Of a stretch of 50,052 nt of DNA, positions 33,473-42,115 are shown in pieces. The translations under genes and the position numbers were made by a program. How positions within the stretch are numbered: the first letter of the stretch is position 1; each line of letters opens with the position of its first letter. Source of the DNA: Acidobacterium sp. (GTDB lineage: Bacteria; Acidobacteriota; Terriglobia; Terriglobales; Acidobacteriaceae); NCBI GenBank assembly GCA_003131625.1, contig PKVY01000016.1:1-50052 (forward strand), read 5' to 3'. The notes beneath the pieces are model-generated. The model was given only the letters and a program-made list of their open reading frames with translations. It was not told the DNA's origin and did no database searches.

Positions 33473-33655
33473 TCATCGCGATTCGCTCAGGACCGAGAGT
33501 GGATGAGGCGCCGCATCGCTGGCGTGAAAGTGCGCATGAATCTGCTCGGCGGTTTTTGGGGGGACGACGGCGGCGAGCGAATCGAGATTGGCGGCGGCGA
33601 TGCTGCGCAGGCTGCCGAAGTTCTGGAGGAGGCGCTGGCGGGTGGGTTGATGGCT
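33473..33655 (-). pseudogene. uvrC: 3' remnant of uvrC (excinuclease ABC subunit C)
   Basis: The minus strand reads SHQPTRQRLLQNFGSLRSIA, then AANLDSLAAVVPPKTAEQIH and AHF before a TGA at 33473-33475. This is the C-terminal helix-hairpin-helix of UvrC (usual form G-I/V-G-P-K-T-R-Q-R-L-L-x-H-F-G-S-L). A TAA occurs in frame immediately upstream (33656-33658), and the catalytic GIY-YIG and RNase H-like domains are absent. Only about 60 residues remain, so this is a dead tail. It lies at the right edge of the mosaic region, between tetR and the GT87 gene. Confidence 0.7.
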
Positions 33656-33792
33656 TTATATCCCTCAAAATCGGCCTTTTCATCGCCCCTTCGGAGTTTT
33701 TTCCGCAGCCTGTTTCAGCGGCGCCGTAAAGGGATGGAATATTCCGGGCTTTCAGCACCTGGGGCTGGTTTGGCAGGCGTTCCGAAAACACC

Positions 33793-35004
33793 TCAGCTTA
33801 GCGAAACGGCCTCCGCGATCGCCGGAGACGCCGCGACCGCCGCACGTTTTTCGGAGGCCCGTGCGTACAAGTACCAGGCCAGCCACGCCGGCGCGGGCCA
33901 CAGATACCAGTGGGAATGCAGCCCGGGCGTATAGAACGGCTGAATCTCCAGCCAGATGTAGAGGAGCGCCAGCAGCGCAACCACCTTGCGTGACGAAGCC
34001 CGCCACGCGCCGTACATGAGCGCCGGCATGGCCAGCGACTGATCGTAGATCCAGCAATAGGGCGCAACCAGAATCGAGACCAGCATCACGAGGTTGCCAT
34101 GCTCCAGCCAATCCCATTGGTGGCGCCGCGGCCAGTAGTAGATCACCGCCCAGATTCCGCCCAGCACGCTGAGGGGCAGCACCAGCCATTTCGCCGAAGG
34201 ATTGATGAGGTCGCGCAACTCGACGCTGAGGCAGGGAATATATTCATTGGCGATGCCCGACGTGTGCGCCCAGTGCGCGTACTGCACCCACGCCAGCGGA
34301 TCGATGATCTCCGTCACCACGCAGCTCACCGCGATCGCCGCCAAAGCGCCCGCAAGAATGCGCCATTGCCGGGACACAAAAATCCAGATCAGCAGCACCA
34401 GCCCGAAGGGCAGGAACAAATGCGGCTTCAGCGTGCACAGCCACAGCGCGGCTCCCGCCCAAAACGGGCGCGTGCGGTAATTGCGAAGAAAAAGAACCAG
34501 CCCCAGCAGCAGGAACAGGGAAGTCTGCCCCATGATCACGCACTGCAGCGCGGGAGGAAAGCAAATGCCAAGCCACTCGAGCAGCGTTCCCGGAGCCCCG
34601 AACATCTTCCACAACGTCTGGACGCAAAGCAACAGAATGCCCAGCATCAGCAGCGACCAGGGCAGCGCCGCCACGCGTGGTCCCAGGAACCCCAGTGGCA
34701 GCGCAAGGGGCAAACCCCACGGCGGATTGCGCATGTAGTACGAGCCGCGCTTGCCATCGAATCCGGCGGATCGTTCGAGATTCCCCATCTCGACCGGATC
34801 GTAAGGATTGGCGTGGTGCACCAACTGCTGGCCGGTCGACCAGTAGACGACGTAATCGCGCGCCCCCGCCAGGTGACGGACCATCGGCATCACGCCGAGG
34901 AACAGCGCGGTCAGCGTGATCGCCATCCCGCAGGCGATGCCGACGAGCAGCTCGGTGAGGTCGGGCTTCCTTTTTGGTTTGGGGGGAATGTTGCCGTCGG
35001 CCAT
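33793..35004 (-). CDS. GT87-family membrane glycosyltransferase (DUF2029)
   Basis: 403 residues with about ten hydrophobic helices (first at about 18-42). After TM1 comes the short loop with RDYVVYWSTGQQLVHHANPYD, the acidic/aromatic pattern used by GT-C mannosyltransferases of family GT87, and later NPPWGLPLALPLG, TLKPHLFLPFGLVLL and APYCWIYDQSLAMPAL. By family these use polyprenyl-phosphate sugars as donors at the outer face of the inner membrane; the acceptor here is unknown. It stands alone, with no sugar-synthesis genes next to it. Confidence 0.82.
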   Translation of the reverse strand: MADGNIPPKPKRKPDLTELLVGIACGMAITLTALFLGVMPMVRHLAGARDYVVYWSTGQQLVHHANPYDPVEMGNLERSAGFDGKRGSYYMRNPPWGLPLALPLGFLGPRVAALPWSLLMLGILLLCVQTLWKMFGAPGTLLEWLGICFPPALQCVIMGQTSLFLLLGLVLFLRNYRTRPFWAGAALWLCTLKPHLFLPFGLVLLIWIFVSRQWRILAGALAAIAVSCVVTEIIDPLAWVQYAHWAHTSGIANEYIPCLSVELRDLINPSAKWLVLPLSVLGGIWAVIYYWPRRHQWDWLEHGNLVMLVSILVAPYCWIYDQSLAMPALMYGAWRASSRKVVALLALLYIWLEIQPFYTPGLHSHWYLWPAPAWLAWYLYARASEKRAAVAASPAIAEAVSLS

Positions 35005-35089
35005 TGCGGCAATTCTAATAACGCCAGGCGGCTATGAAGAATACCTCTTTTGGATACCGGCTATGACCTTGGCCGAATCGGCGATTACG

Positions 35090-35323
35090 TTAGCATTTCC
35101 GGCATTTCGCCAGGATGGCCTTGTGCAGACGCTCCCGCAGATCCTCCGGCAGCTCGTAAATCTCATGGCTGCGGTAAATCTGGATGGTCTTGCGCGTGGT
35201 GCTCAGCGTGATCTCGCAGTGTTCGCAGCACCGGAGATGCTCTTCAAGGTCGGCGCGCAGGGGAATCGCGGCATCCTGATCGAGCATTTCGTCCAGCTGC
35301 GCTAGAAACTCCGTGCACGTCAC
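35090..35323 (-). CDS. Zinc-finger anti-sigma factor (zf-HC2 type)
   Basis: 77 residues, with the HxxxCxxC zinc motif of ZAS anti-sigma factors (HLRCCEHC) and an upstream acidic helix (CTEFLAQLDEMLDQD). A second helix carries DLRERLHKAILAKCRKC. There is no transmembrane segment, so it is a soluble anti-sigma factor, probably redox- or metal-responsive through its Cys residues. It overlaps the sigma-factor gene by ATGA, the usual order for such pairs. Confidence 0.85.
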   Translation of the reverse strand: MTCTEFLAQLDEMLDQDAAIPLRADLEEHLRCCEHCEITLSTTRKTIQIYRSHEIYELPEDLRERLHKAILAKCRKC

Positions 35324-35967
35324 TTCACACCATCCTGGGCCTGGGCCGGTTTCAGGTCCCGCCGCTTAAAGTAGCGGCTCAGGCGCTCCCGCAACTGCAG
35401 GCGCGCTCGCAAGAGCCGCGATTTTACCGCTGGAATACTCAATCCCAGCGTCTCCGCCGTCTCCTCTGTCGAAAGTCCATCGACGTCTCGGAGCACAAAC
35501 ACCACGCGGAACCCGGGCGGCAGGCCCTGAATGGTCCGGCGAAGAATGTCGGCCATCTCCGACTGCCCGTACAGCGCCTCCGGATCGGGACTCCAGTCCG
35601 CCAGATCGCGCGGCATCGAGCCTTCTTCGGTCTCGACGTCCTCGTCGATCGAAACCATCTTGCCGGTCCGCCGTTTTCTCAGCCGCATCAGCGACTCATT
35701 GACGGCGATGCGCACCAGCCAGGTATAAAACTTCGAATTCCCCTGGAACTGGTTCAGCTTCTGGTACGCCTTCAGGAACGCGTCCTGCACCACATCCTCG
35801 GCGTCTTCGCGGTTCTGGACGATGTGGTTGGCAATGCGAAAAACCTGGCGGTCGTACTGCTTCACCAGTTTCTCGTACGCCGCCATATCGCCCTGCCGCG
35901 CCCGCTCGACGAGCAGGACGTCAGGATGAACTTCGGACGCTCCTTGTGATTGGATGGATGAAGACAT
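35320..35967 (-). CDS. ECF RNA polymerase sigma factor
   Basis: 215 residues from ATG 35967 (a TTG at 36000 would add eleven). Sigma region 2 is at about 20-90 (MAAYEKLVKQYDRQVFRIAN, EDAEDVVQDAFLKAYQKLNQF, FYTWLVRIAVNESLMRLRKR). Region 4 is at about 135-195 (IQGLPPGFRVVFVLRDVDGL, STEETAETLGLSIPAVKSRL, LRARLQLRERL). It matches RpoE-like ECF groups common in Acidobacteria. It is followed by its probable anti-sigma with a 4-nt overlap and diverges from the CuA lipoprotein gene, so that gene is a candidate target. Confidence 0.9.
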   Translation of the reverse strand: MSSSIQSQGASEVHPDVLLVERARQGDMAAYEKLVKQYDRQVFRIANHIVQNREDAEDVVQDAFLKAYQKLNQFQGNSKFYTWLVRIAVNESLMRLRKRRTGKMVSIDEDVETEEGSMPRDLADWSPDPEALYGQSEMADILRRTIQGLPPGFRVVFVLRDVDGLSTEETAETLGLSIPAVKSRLLRARLQLRERLSRYFKRRDLKPAQAQDGVK

Positions 35968-36424
35968 GAATGGCTTCAGAATTTGGGCAGCTGCGGACAA
36001 CGGGGCCGACCTCCATTCTAAATGGCTCTGCGGCGGCGGGGCAAAAGCCGCGCCGGCGCTGATGCTGGGAACTGGGCTGCTGGTTTTGATGATCGGGTGC
36101 GGGAAGAAGACTCCGGGCTATGCCGGACCTCCCGACACGGTGCGGCAGATCATCATGAAAAAGTGGGAAATTGACCCCAAGCGGGTCGAGGTGCCCCAGG
36201 GTGCGCGCGTGGAGCTGGTCGTGACCTCAACCGACGTTGAGCATGGCATCGACGTCCCTGGTCTCGGCATTCGCGAGCCGGTCCAGCCCGAACATCCGGC
36301 GGTGATTCGCTTCCTCGCCCAGACCCCGGGCGTCTATCCGATGAGTTGCAGCGTGCTGTGCGGCCGCGGTCACAACCAGATGACCGGGGAAATCGTCATC
36401 ACAGCGAGGTCATCGAGCAAGTAG
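35954..36424 (+). CDS. CuA-site cupredoxin lipoprotein (cytochrome c oxidase subunit II-like)
   Basis: Up to 156 residues; the start is uncertain, because the first ATG overlaps the divergent sigma gene by 14 nt and ATG 36062 gives only a short leader. A lipobox LMIGC (Cys near residue 49) points to an outer- or inner-membrane lipoprotein. The cupredoxin domain (about 70-150) has VEHGIDVPGLGI and the full binuclear CuA motif C-x3-C-x3-H-x2-M (CSVLCGRGHNQM), as in CoxB and NosZ. It lacks the two transmembrane helices of CoxB and no oxidase genes are adjacent, so it is probably a stand-alone electron carrier or copper-handling protein. Confidence 0.75.
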   Translation: MDEDMNGFRIWAAADNGADLHSKWLCGGGAKAAPALMLGTGLLVLMIGCGKKTPGYAGPPDTVRQIIMKKWEIDPKRVEVPQGARVELVVTSTDVEHGIDVPGLGIREPVQPEHPAVIRFLAQTPGVYPMSCSVLCGRGHNQMTGEIVITARSSSK

Positions 36425-36489
36425 CCTGCAGGCGGCAGCCCGCAGCGCCTCCGCTTCTGTGACCTGCAACCTGGAACCTGTCACCTGTC

Positions 36490-36625
36490 TTACTCGTGCC
36501 TTAACGCCCGCATTGGGTCCACTCCTGCCGCGCGCCGCGCCGGAATCCAGCTCGCCGCGAGGGCCACCAGTATCAGCAGCGTCCCGGAAATGGCGAAGGT
36601 TGCCGGATCCCACGCCTTCAGCTCG
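36490..36625 (-). pseudogene. 3' remnant of a MacB/ADOP-type ABC permease
   Basis: The minus strand reads [20 protein letters not shown], then [20 protein letters not shown] and LRHE before TAA at 36490-36492. This is the standard last transmembrane helix and tail ([17 protein letters not shown]) of MacB/FtsX-like permeases, including the very common acidobacterial ADOP type. A complete gene has 400-800 codons; only about 40 remain and no start is present. Confidence 0.8.
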
Positions 36626-36785
36626 CAAGGGGAGTTCCGTTTCAGTGCACGAGTTCAGTCGCGTCGAAACCGCAACCAGGAAACTCGGGCTTTCGCCCCC
36701 TGCATCGTAACCTTTTCAGAACGCGGCCCGTTTTCCTCTCGGAAAGGGAAGCCGTTTCGGCATACTCTGGTAAACAGAGGCATCG

Positions 36786-39212
36786 ATGTTGGCTCTCCGC
36801 ATTCCCCCTCGGATCAAGCGACTTCCTGAAGTGACAATTCTCCTGGCCGCTACTGCGTTTCTGTTCGCCTCAGCCCGCGCCCAGACCACGCCACCCGCGA
36901 CTCCGCCGCCCCATCAACGCAGCACCACCCACAGCACGGCAGCGCACCATACCACGCCCAGCAACGCGCATGCCTCGCACCGTGCGTCCGCAATTACCAC
37001 CCATCGAACCGCCCACACCCGCACTGCCGTCCATCATCGACGCCGTCGTCGCCCGCTCACTGCCCGAGAGCTGGCCCGCAGCCGTCGTCTCCAGCACGCC
37101 TTCGTCGCCTCCTCGCAGTTGCGGCCCATGGCGCAGCAACTCGCGCAGACTCCGACCCCCGCCGCCTATGCCGGCGTCTCCAGCTTCGCCCATAGCCACA
37201 CCGGAGAGGCCGCCGCCGCCGCATACCTCGCGCTCGGCCACGCGTACCTCCTCGAGCGCAAGTTTCCCGATGCTGTCAGCGCCCTTCGCTCCACGCACGT
37301 CGCCGAGGCCAGCAAGACCCAGCCCGACGGGGCGCTCGCCGACTACGCCGCCTACCTCACTGCGCAAGCTTTCCTGCAGAGCAACCAGCTGCCCCAGGCC
37401 GAGACGGTCCTCAACGGCTACGATCAGAAGTATCCCGACAGCATCTTCGTTGAGAGCGTCCCGATCCTGCGCGCCAATCTGATGGTGCAGGAGGGCGACC
37501 CGCAGGCCGCTCTCGCCGCGCTCAGCCCGCATCGCCAGGAGCCGGTCGCCGGCAAGGCCGACTTCCAGCTGGCGCTGGCCAAAGCCGAAGCCCTGGCTGG
37601 CCGCGCCGCCGAAGCCCAGCTGCTCTTCGAGCACGTCTACCTCGACTACCCGCTCAGCATCGAAGCCAGCGTCGCGCGCAGCCAGCTTGCCACCAACGGA
37701 GTGCTCGCCACGCTGCCCATCGACCAGCGGCGCCGCCACGCCGATGCTCTGTATGATGCCAACCACTTTGCCGATGCCGAGGACGAGTACCGCTCGCTCG
37801 CCGGCCAGGCCAACGTGGACGCCGCTGCCCGCGACGCTATGCTCGTTGCCGCCGCGGAATGCGACTGGAAGCTTAAGCGCCTCTCGCAAACCCAGGTCAA
37901 CGCACTGCCCGATACCAACGACGACGCCGGCGCTCGCCGCATGTACCTGCTCATGGAGCTGGCCCGCGACAAGGGCGACAGCACCACGCAACAATCCATC
38001 GTCGCGCAGATGGAGACCCGCTTCCCGGATAGTCCGTGGCTCGCGGAGGCGCTCTACTCCAGCGGTAATATGTATCTGCTGCTCAAGGATTACCCGCACG
38101 CCATCACTTACTATGGCGAGTTAGCGCGTCGTTTTCCAACCAGTAAGTACGCGCCCAGCGCTCACTGGCGCGCCGGCTGGTTCAACTACCGCCTTGGGCA
38201 ATACGACGAGGCCGCTCGGCTCTTCGACGAGCAGATTCGCGTCTATGCTGGCGGCAAGGAGATTCCCTCCGCGCTTTACTGGCGCGGGCGCATTTACGAA
38301 GACCAGGAGCACAAGCCCACAGCCGCGGCGGCCTGCTACCGCACCATCCTGCGCGTCTTTTCGCACTACTACTACGCGATGCTCGCCCAGGATCGCGTGA
38401 CGCATCTTGGCGACGTCACGCCGGACTCTATCGCCGACCTCGATGCGCTCAAGCCCGTTCCCATCCCCGAGCTCACTGACGACGTTCCCGAAGACGATCC
38501 CCACGTTGTGAAAGCCCGCCTGCTCGCCAACGCCGGCCTCAATGAATACATCGCGCCGGAGATTCGCGCCTCCGACGGCAGCGACGAGTGGGGCGCTTTT
38601 GCCGAAGCCGAAATTTACGCGTCGTATGGCGAATCGTGGCGCGCCATGCGTCTCCTGAAGCGCGCGATTCCGTTCTACACATCCGCGCCCATGGAAGCCA
38701 TTCCCGTCGCCTACTGGCGCATCCTGTTTCCGCAGATGTACTGGACGGACATCAAAGCCGACGCCGAACGCAACGGCCTCGACCCCTACATGGTGGCCTC
38801 GCTGATCCGCCAGGAAACAGAGTTCAACCCCGGCGCCGTCTCCAACAAGAATGCCTGGGGGCTCATGCAACTCTTGCCCTCGGTTGGCCGCGCTCTCGCC
38901 AAAGACGAAGGGCTCCGGCATTTTCAAACCAGCGAGCTGCTCGATCCCGCGACGAACATTCGTCTCGGGACTCTTTATCTGAAACAGACCCTCGACAAAT
39001 TCGGCGGCCAGCCTGAATACGCCTTCGCCGCCTACAACGCAGGAGACGATCGCGTTATCGACTGGCAGAGTGTCGGCAATTACCACGGCATCGAGGAGTT
39101 TGTGGAGTCCATCCCCTTCAGCGAAACCCGCGAATACGTCGAAGCCATCCTGCGCAACGAACAGATCTACCGCGAGCTCGACAAACTGACCGCGCAGCGC
39201 GCACAACGCTGA
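36786..39212 (+). CDS. Soluble lytic transglycosylase (Slt70-like)
   Basis: 808 residues. Signal peptide at 1-30 (LLAATAFLFASARA), then a Thr/His/Ser/Pro-rich low-complexity linker (about 32-85), a long alpha-superhelical TPR-like region (about 95-620), and a C-terminal lysozyme-like SLT domain (about 650-790). The catalytic Glu is E677 in SLIRQETEF; the motifs AWGLMQLLPSVG, NIRLGTLYLKQ and FAAYNAGDDRV complete the family 1 signature. It cleaves peptidoglycan between MurNAc and GlcNAc with formation of 1,6-anhydroMurNAc in the periplasm. The N-terminal linker is longer than in E. coli Slt. No operon partner is evident; the M13 peptidase starts 86 nt after it. Confidence 0.9.
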   Translation: MLALRIPPRIKRLPEVTILLAATAFLFASARAQTTPPATPPPHQRSTTHSTAAHHTTPSNAHASHRASAITTHRTAHTRTAVHHRRRRRPLTARELARSRRLQHAFVASSQLRPMAQQLAQTPTPAAYAGVSSFAHSHTGEAAAAAYLALGHAYLLERKFPDAVSALRSTHVAEASKTQPDGALADYAAYLTAQAFLQSNQLPQAETVLNGYDQKYPDSIFVESVPILRANLMVQEGDPQAALAALSPHRQEPVAGKADFQLALAKAEALAGRAAEAQLLFEHVYLDYPLSIEASVARSQLATNGVLATLPIDQRRRHADALYDANHFADAEDEYRSLAGQANVDAAARDAMLVAAAECDWKLKRLSQTQVNALPDTNDDAGARRMYLLMELARDKGDSTTQQSIVAQMETRFPDSPWLAEALYSSGNMYLLLKDYPHAITYYGELARRFPTSKYAPSAHWRAGWFNYRLGQYDEAARLFDEQIRVYAGGKEIPSALYWRGRIYEDQEHKPTAAAACYRTILRVFSHYYYAMLAQDRVTHLGDVTPDSIADLDALKPVPIPELTDDVPEDDPHVVKARLLANAGLNEYIAPEIRASDGSDEWGAFAEAEIYASYGESWRAMRLLKRAIPFYTSAPMEAIPVAYWRILFPQMYWTDIKADAERNGLDPYMVASLIRQETEFNPGAVSNKNAWGLMQLLPSVGRALAKDEGLRHFQTSELLDPATNIRLGTLYLKQTLDKFGGQPEYAFAAYNAGDDRVIDWQSVGNYHGIEEFVESIPFSETREYVEAILRNEQIYRELDKLTAQRAQR

Positions 39213-39298
39213 TTCTCGCGTGCTATCATCCCTCTTCGTCTGCGAAGGCGCACGGCTGCTCTCGCATTTTCGCAGACCTGCCTAAGGAGCTCCCAATC

Positions 39299-41392
39299 GT
39301 GAACCGCCCGTCGTTCCGCGTGTTGCGTAATACAGGAATTGCCTGCTTTTTTGCGGCGGCCCTTTTCGCCGTCACCGCGCTCCACTCCCAAAGCACCGCC
39401 GCAGTTACAAATGGCGCTGCTCACGGCATCGCGGTTTCCAATCTCGACCCCTCCGTCAAGCCCGGTGACGATTTCTACCGCTACGCCAACGGTGGATGGA
39501 TCGCCCGCACGCCGATTCCCGCGGATCGCGCCGGCATCGGCGTCTTTTCGGTCCTCGCCGACCGCAGCAGCAAGAACGTCGCCGCCATCATCGAAGAGGC
39601 TGCGAAGTCCAGCGCGCCGGCCGGCTCCAACGCCCGCAAAATCGCCGACCTCTACAACGCCTATATGGACGAGGCCGCGATCGAAGCCCGCGGCATGAAG
39701 CCGCTGGAGCCGCATCTGGCCGAAATCGCCGCTATCCACGACCAGCATGACCTCGCGCTGGCACTCGGCAAAACCCTGCGCGCCGATGTCGACCTGCTCA
39801 ATAACGCGGTCTTTTCCACGCCGAATCTCTTCGGCCTCTGGATCGCTCCTGGCTTCGCCGACTCCGACCATTACATTCCGTATCTGCTGCAGGGCGGGCT
39901 CGAAATGCCCAGCCGCGACTATTACCTGAACGACCGCGACCGCATGAGAGACGTGCGCGCGAAATATGCTGTCCACGTTGCGGCTATGATCCGGCTCGCC
40001 GGCCTCGACAATGCCGAGACCCGGGCCGCGCGCGTCATCGCGCTCGAGCACGCCATCGCCGAAACTCACATCAGCCTCGCCGACATTGAAGACATCGCCA
40101 AAGCCAACAATCTCTGGCAACGCACCGACTTCGCCGCGAAAGCCCCTGGGCTCGACTGGGACGCTTACTTCGCAGGCGCCGGCCTCACCCCGCAGCAGCA
40201 GTTCATGGTCTGGACGCCCACCGCCCTTGCCGGCGAATCCGCGCTCGTCGCTTCCACGCCCATCGATACCTGGAAGGACTGGCTCACCTTCCACCTGATT
40301 GAGAATTACGCAGCGGTTCTGCCTCGTGCCGTTGCCGACGAGCAGTTCTCGTTCGGGGGCAAGGTCCTGTCCGGCGTCCCGCAACAGCGCCCTCGCTGGC
40401 AGCTCGGCGTGGGGCTCGTGAACGCCTGCCTCGGCGACGCTGTCGGCCAAATCTACGCGCAAAAATACTTCCCTCCTGAAGCCAAAGCGCAGGCCCAGAC
40501 CATGGTCGCCAACCTGATCGCCGCCTACCACAAACGGCTCGACGCTCTCACCTGGCTCGCCCCCGGCACGCGCGCCGAAGCTCACGCCAAGCTGAATACG
40601 CTCTACGTCGGCATCGGCTATCCCGAAACCTGGAAGGACTACTCCGCCTACGAAGTTCGACCCGATGACGCCTTCGGCAATTCGTGGCGGTCCTCGGTGT
40701 GGTATTTCAACATGCAAATCGCGCGCATCGGCAAGCCCGTCGACCGTCATGAGTGGTCCATGACGCCGCAGACCGTTAACGCCGTTAATCTGCCGCTGCA
40801 AAATGCGCTGAATTTCCCCGCGGCCATCCTGCAGCCGCCGTTCTTCGATCCTCAGGCCCCGGCTGCCGTCAACTACGGCGCGATCGGCTCTGTCATCGGC
40901 CATGAGATCAGCCACACCTTCGACGCCGAGGGCAGCGCCTTTGACTCCAAAGGCCGGGTGCGCAACTGGTGGACTCCCGAAGATCACGCGCACTTCGAGC
41001 AGCAGGCGGAAAAGCTCGAGAAGCAATACGACGCCTACGAGCCGTTCCCCGGCGTTCACGTCAACGGCAAGCAGACCATCGACGAGAACATCGCCGACCT
41101 GGGCGGCATCGCGGCCGCTTACGACGGCTATCGCGCTTCGCTGCACGGAGCCGAGGCGCCGCTGCAGGATGGCTTCACCGGCGACCAGCAGTTTTTCATC
41201 GCCTTCGGCCAGAACTGGGGCTCACAATCCCGCGAAGCCGCTTTGCGCCGCCAGGTCCTCACCGATGGGCATTCGCCCGCACAGTTCCGCGCCGATACGG
41301 TGCGCAACTCCGATGCCTGGTACAAGGCCTTCGACGTCAAACCGGGCGAGACCCTCTACCTCGCGCCCGACGACCGGATTCACATTTGGTAA
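39299..41392 (+). CDS. M13-family (neprilysin/PepO-like) zinc metallopeptidase
   Basis: 697 residues. The start is GTG 39299, with AAGGAG 9 nt upstream. A signal peptide (ACFFAAALFAVTAL) indicates export. The zinc site is H535-E-I-S-H539 in IGHEISHTFD with the third ligand Glu in E596-NIAD600-LGG. The substrate-binding NAxN motif appears as NAVNLPLQNALNFPAAILQP, and the C-terminal ends with RADTVRNSDAWYKAFDVKPG, as usual for M13. It cleaves oligopeptides in the periplasm. The flanking secreted S10 and LprI-like genes on the same strand make this a secreted-peptidase cluster. Confidence 0.93.
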   Translation: MNRPSFRVLRNTGIACFFAAALFAVTALHSQSTAAVTNGAAHGIAVSNLDPSVKPGDDFYRYANGGWIARTPIPADRAGIGVFSVLADRSSKNVAAIIEEAAKSSAPAGSNARKIADLYNAYMDEAAIEARGMKPLEPHLAEIAAIHDQHDLALALGKTLRADVDLLNNAVFSTPNLFGLWIAPGFADSDHYIPYLLQGGLEMPSRDYYLNDRDRMRDVRAKYAVHVAAMIRLAGLDNAETRAARVIALEHAIAETHISLADIEDIAKANNLWQRTDFAAKAPGLDWDAYFAGAGLTPQQQFMVWTPTALAGESALVASTPIDTWKDWLTFHLIENYAAVLPRAVADEQFSFGGKVLSGVPQQRPRWQLGVGLVNACLGDAVGQIYAQKYFPPEAKAQAQTMVANLIAAYHKRLDALTWLAPGTRAEAHAKLNTLYVGIGYPETWKDYSAYEVRPDDAFGNSWRSSVWYFNMQIARIGKPVDRHEWSMTPQTVNAVNLPLQNALNFPAAILQPPFFDPQAPAAVNYGAIGSVIGHEISHTFDAEGSAFDSKGRVRNWWTPEDHAHFEQQAEKLEKQYDAYEPFPGVHVNGKQTIDENIADLGGIAAAYDGYRASLHGAEAPLQDGFTGDQQFFIAFGQNWGSQSREAALRRQVLTDGHSPAQFRADTVRNSDAWYKAFDVKPGETLYLAPDDRIHIW

Positions 41393-41431
41393 ACAGGCTA
41401 ATCACGCGCGGACCAGTGTAGGTTGATAACC

Positions 41432-42046
41432 ATGACGCGAAGGTCTGTCTGGTTTCGCTCGGCGATGGTGAGTTTCCTGTGCGCGGCTGCCTTTCTTCCG
41501 CTCCTGACCGGCCAGGAATCTTCGCAATCTCCGCCACGCCCGAAAAAAGTCCTCACGCCCGAGCAAAAGGCTTTTCAGCAGGAATGGAAGGACTGGTCCG
41601 CGAAGCATCAGGCGCTGCAGGCGCAGGCCAAACAGGTCTACGACGCGGAGATGGCTCGCGAAAAAGCCGGCGACTGCCCCAACGCGCAAACCACGTATGA
41701 CTTCAACATCTGCTACGGACAGCAGACGAAAATCACCGACGCCAGCCTGCACAGCTACGAAGACATCATCCGTCAGCTTATGATTCCCGGCCCGCAGTTT
41801 CCCGGCCAGTCTCCACCGCCGCCTGGCCCCGGCGGTCCCAGCCTCACTCCGGACCAGCTCTCCGCGGAATTCGACCATGTCGAACAGCTATGGCAACAGT
41901 ATCGCGACACTGCGTGCACCGCCGCCTTGCACCAGTTCGACGGAGGCACGGGCGGACCGAGCTTCGAAGCGGAATGCGAACTGAAGCTCATGCGCAACCA
42001 CATGCGCGAACTCGACATGATCTACGGCTCCGATCTGCACATGTAA
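41432..42046 (+). CDS. LprI-like (DUF1311) secreted protein
   Basis: About 204 residues from ATG 41432 (a TTG at 41423 is the alternative). Signal peptide about 1-25 (VSFLCAAAFLPLL). A charged, coiled-coil-like segment (QQEWKDWSAKHQALQAQAKQ) precedes the Cys-containing LprI domain (CPNAQTTYDFNICYGQQT, then WQQYRDTACTAALHQFDGGT, FEAECELKLMRNHMREL), interrupted by a Pro/Gly-rich loop. LprI of mycobacteria inhibits lysozyme; most DUF1311 proteins are uncharacterised. It lies between two secreted peptidases and downstream of a transglycosylase, so control of a lytic enzyme is an attractive but unproven idea. Confidence 0.7.
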   Translation: MTRRSVWFRSAMVSFLCAAAFLPLLTGQESSQSPPRPKKVLTPEQKAFQQEWKDWSAKHQALQAQAKQVYDAEMAREKAGDCPNAQTTYDFNICYGQQTKITDASLHSYEDIIRQLMIPGPQFPGQSPPPPGPGGPSLTPDQLSAEFDHVEQLWQQYRDTACTAALHQFDGGTGGPSFEAECELKLMRNHMRELDMIYGSDLHM

Positions 42047-42115
42047 TCGCACCCCAAAAAGGCCGAGCTGCCGATCGATGCCCGCGATTCTCTGTTTCGA
42101 TATATCGTGGTGCTC

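Noticed and set aside
33503..33934. Plus-strand open frame of 143 codons
   Set aside because: It covers the complement of the uvrC remnant and the end of the GT87 gene; no features of its own.
39167..41146. Minus-strand open frame of about 660 codons
   Set aside because: It is antisense to the M13 peptidase gene, whose zinc motifs are intact; Val/Gly/Asp-rich shadow composition.
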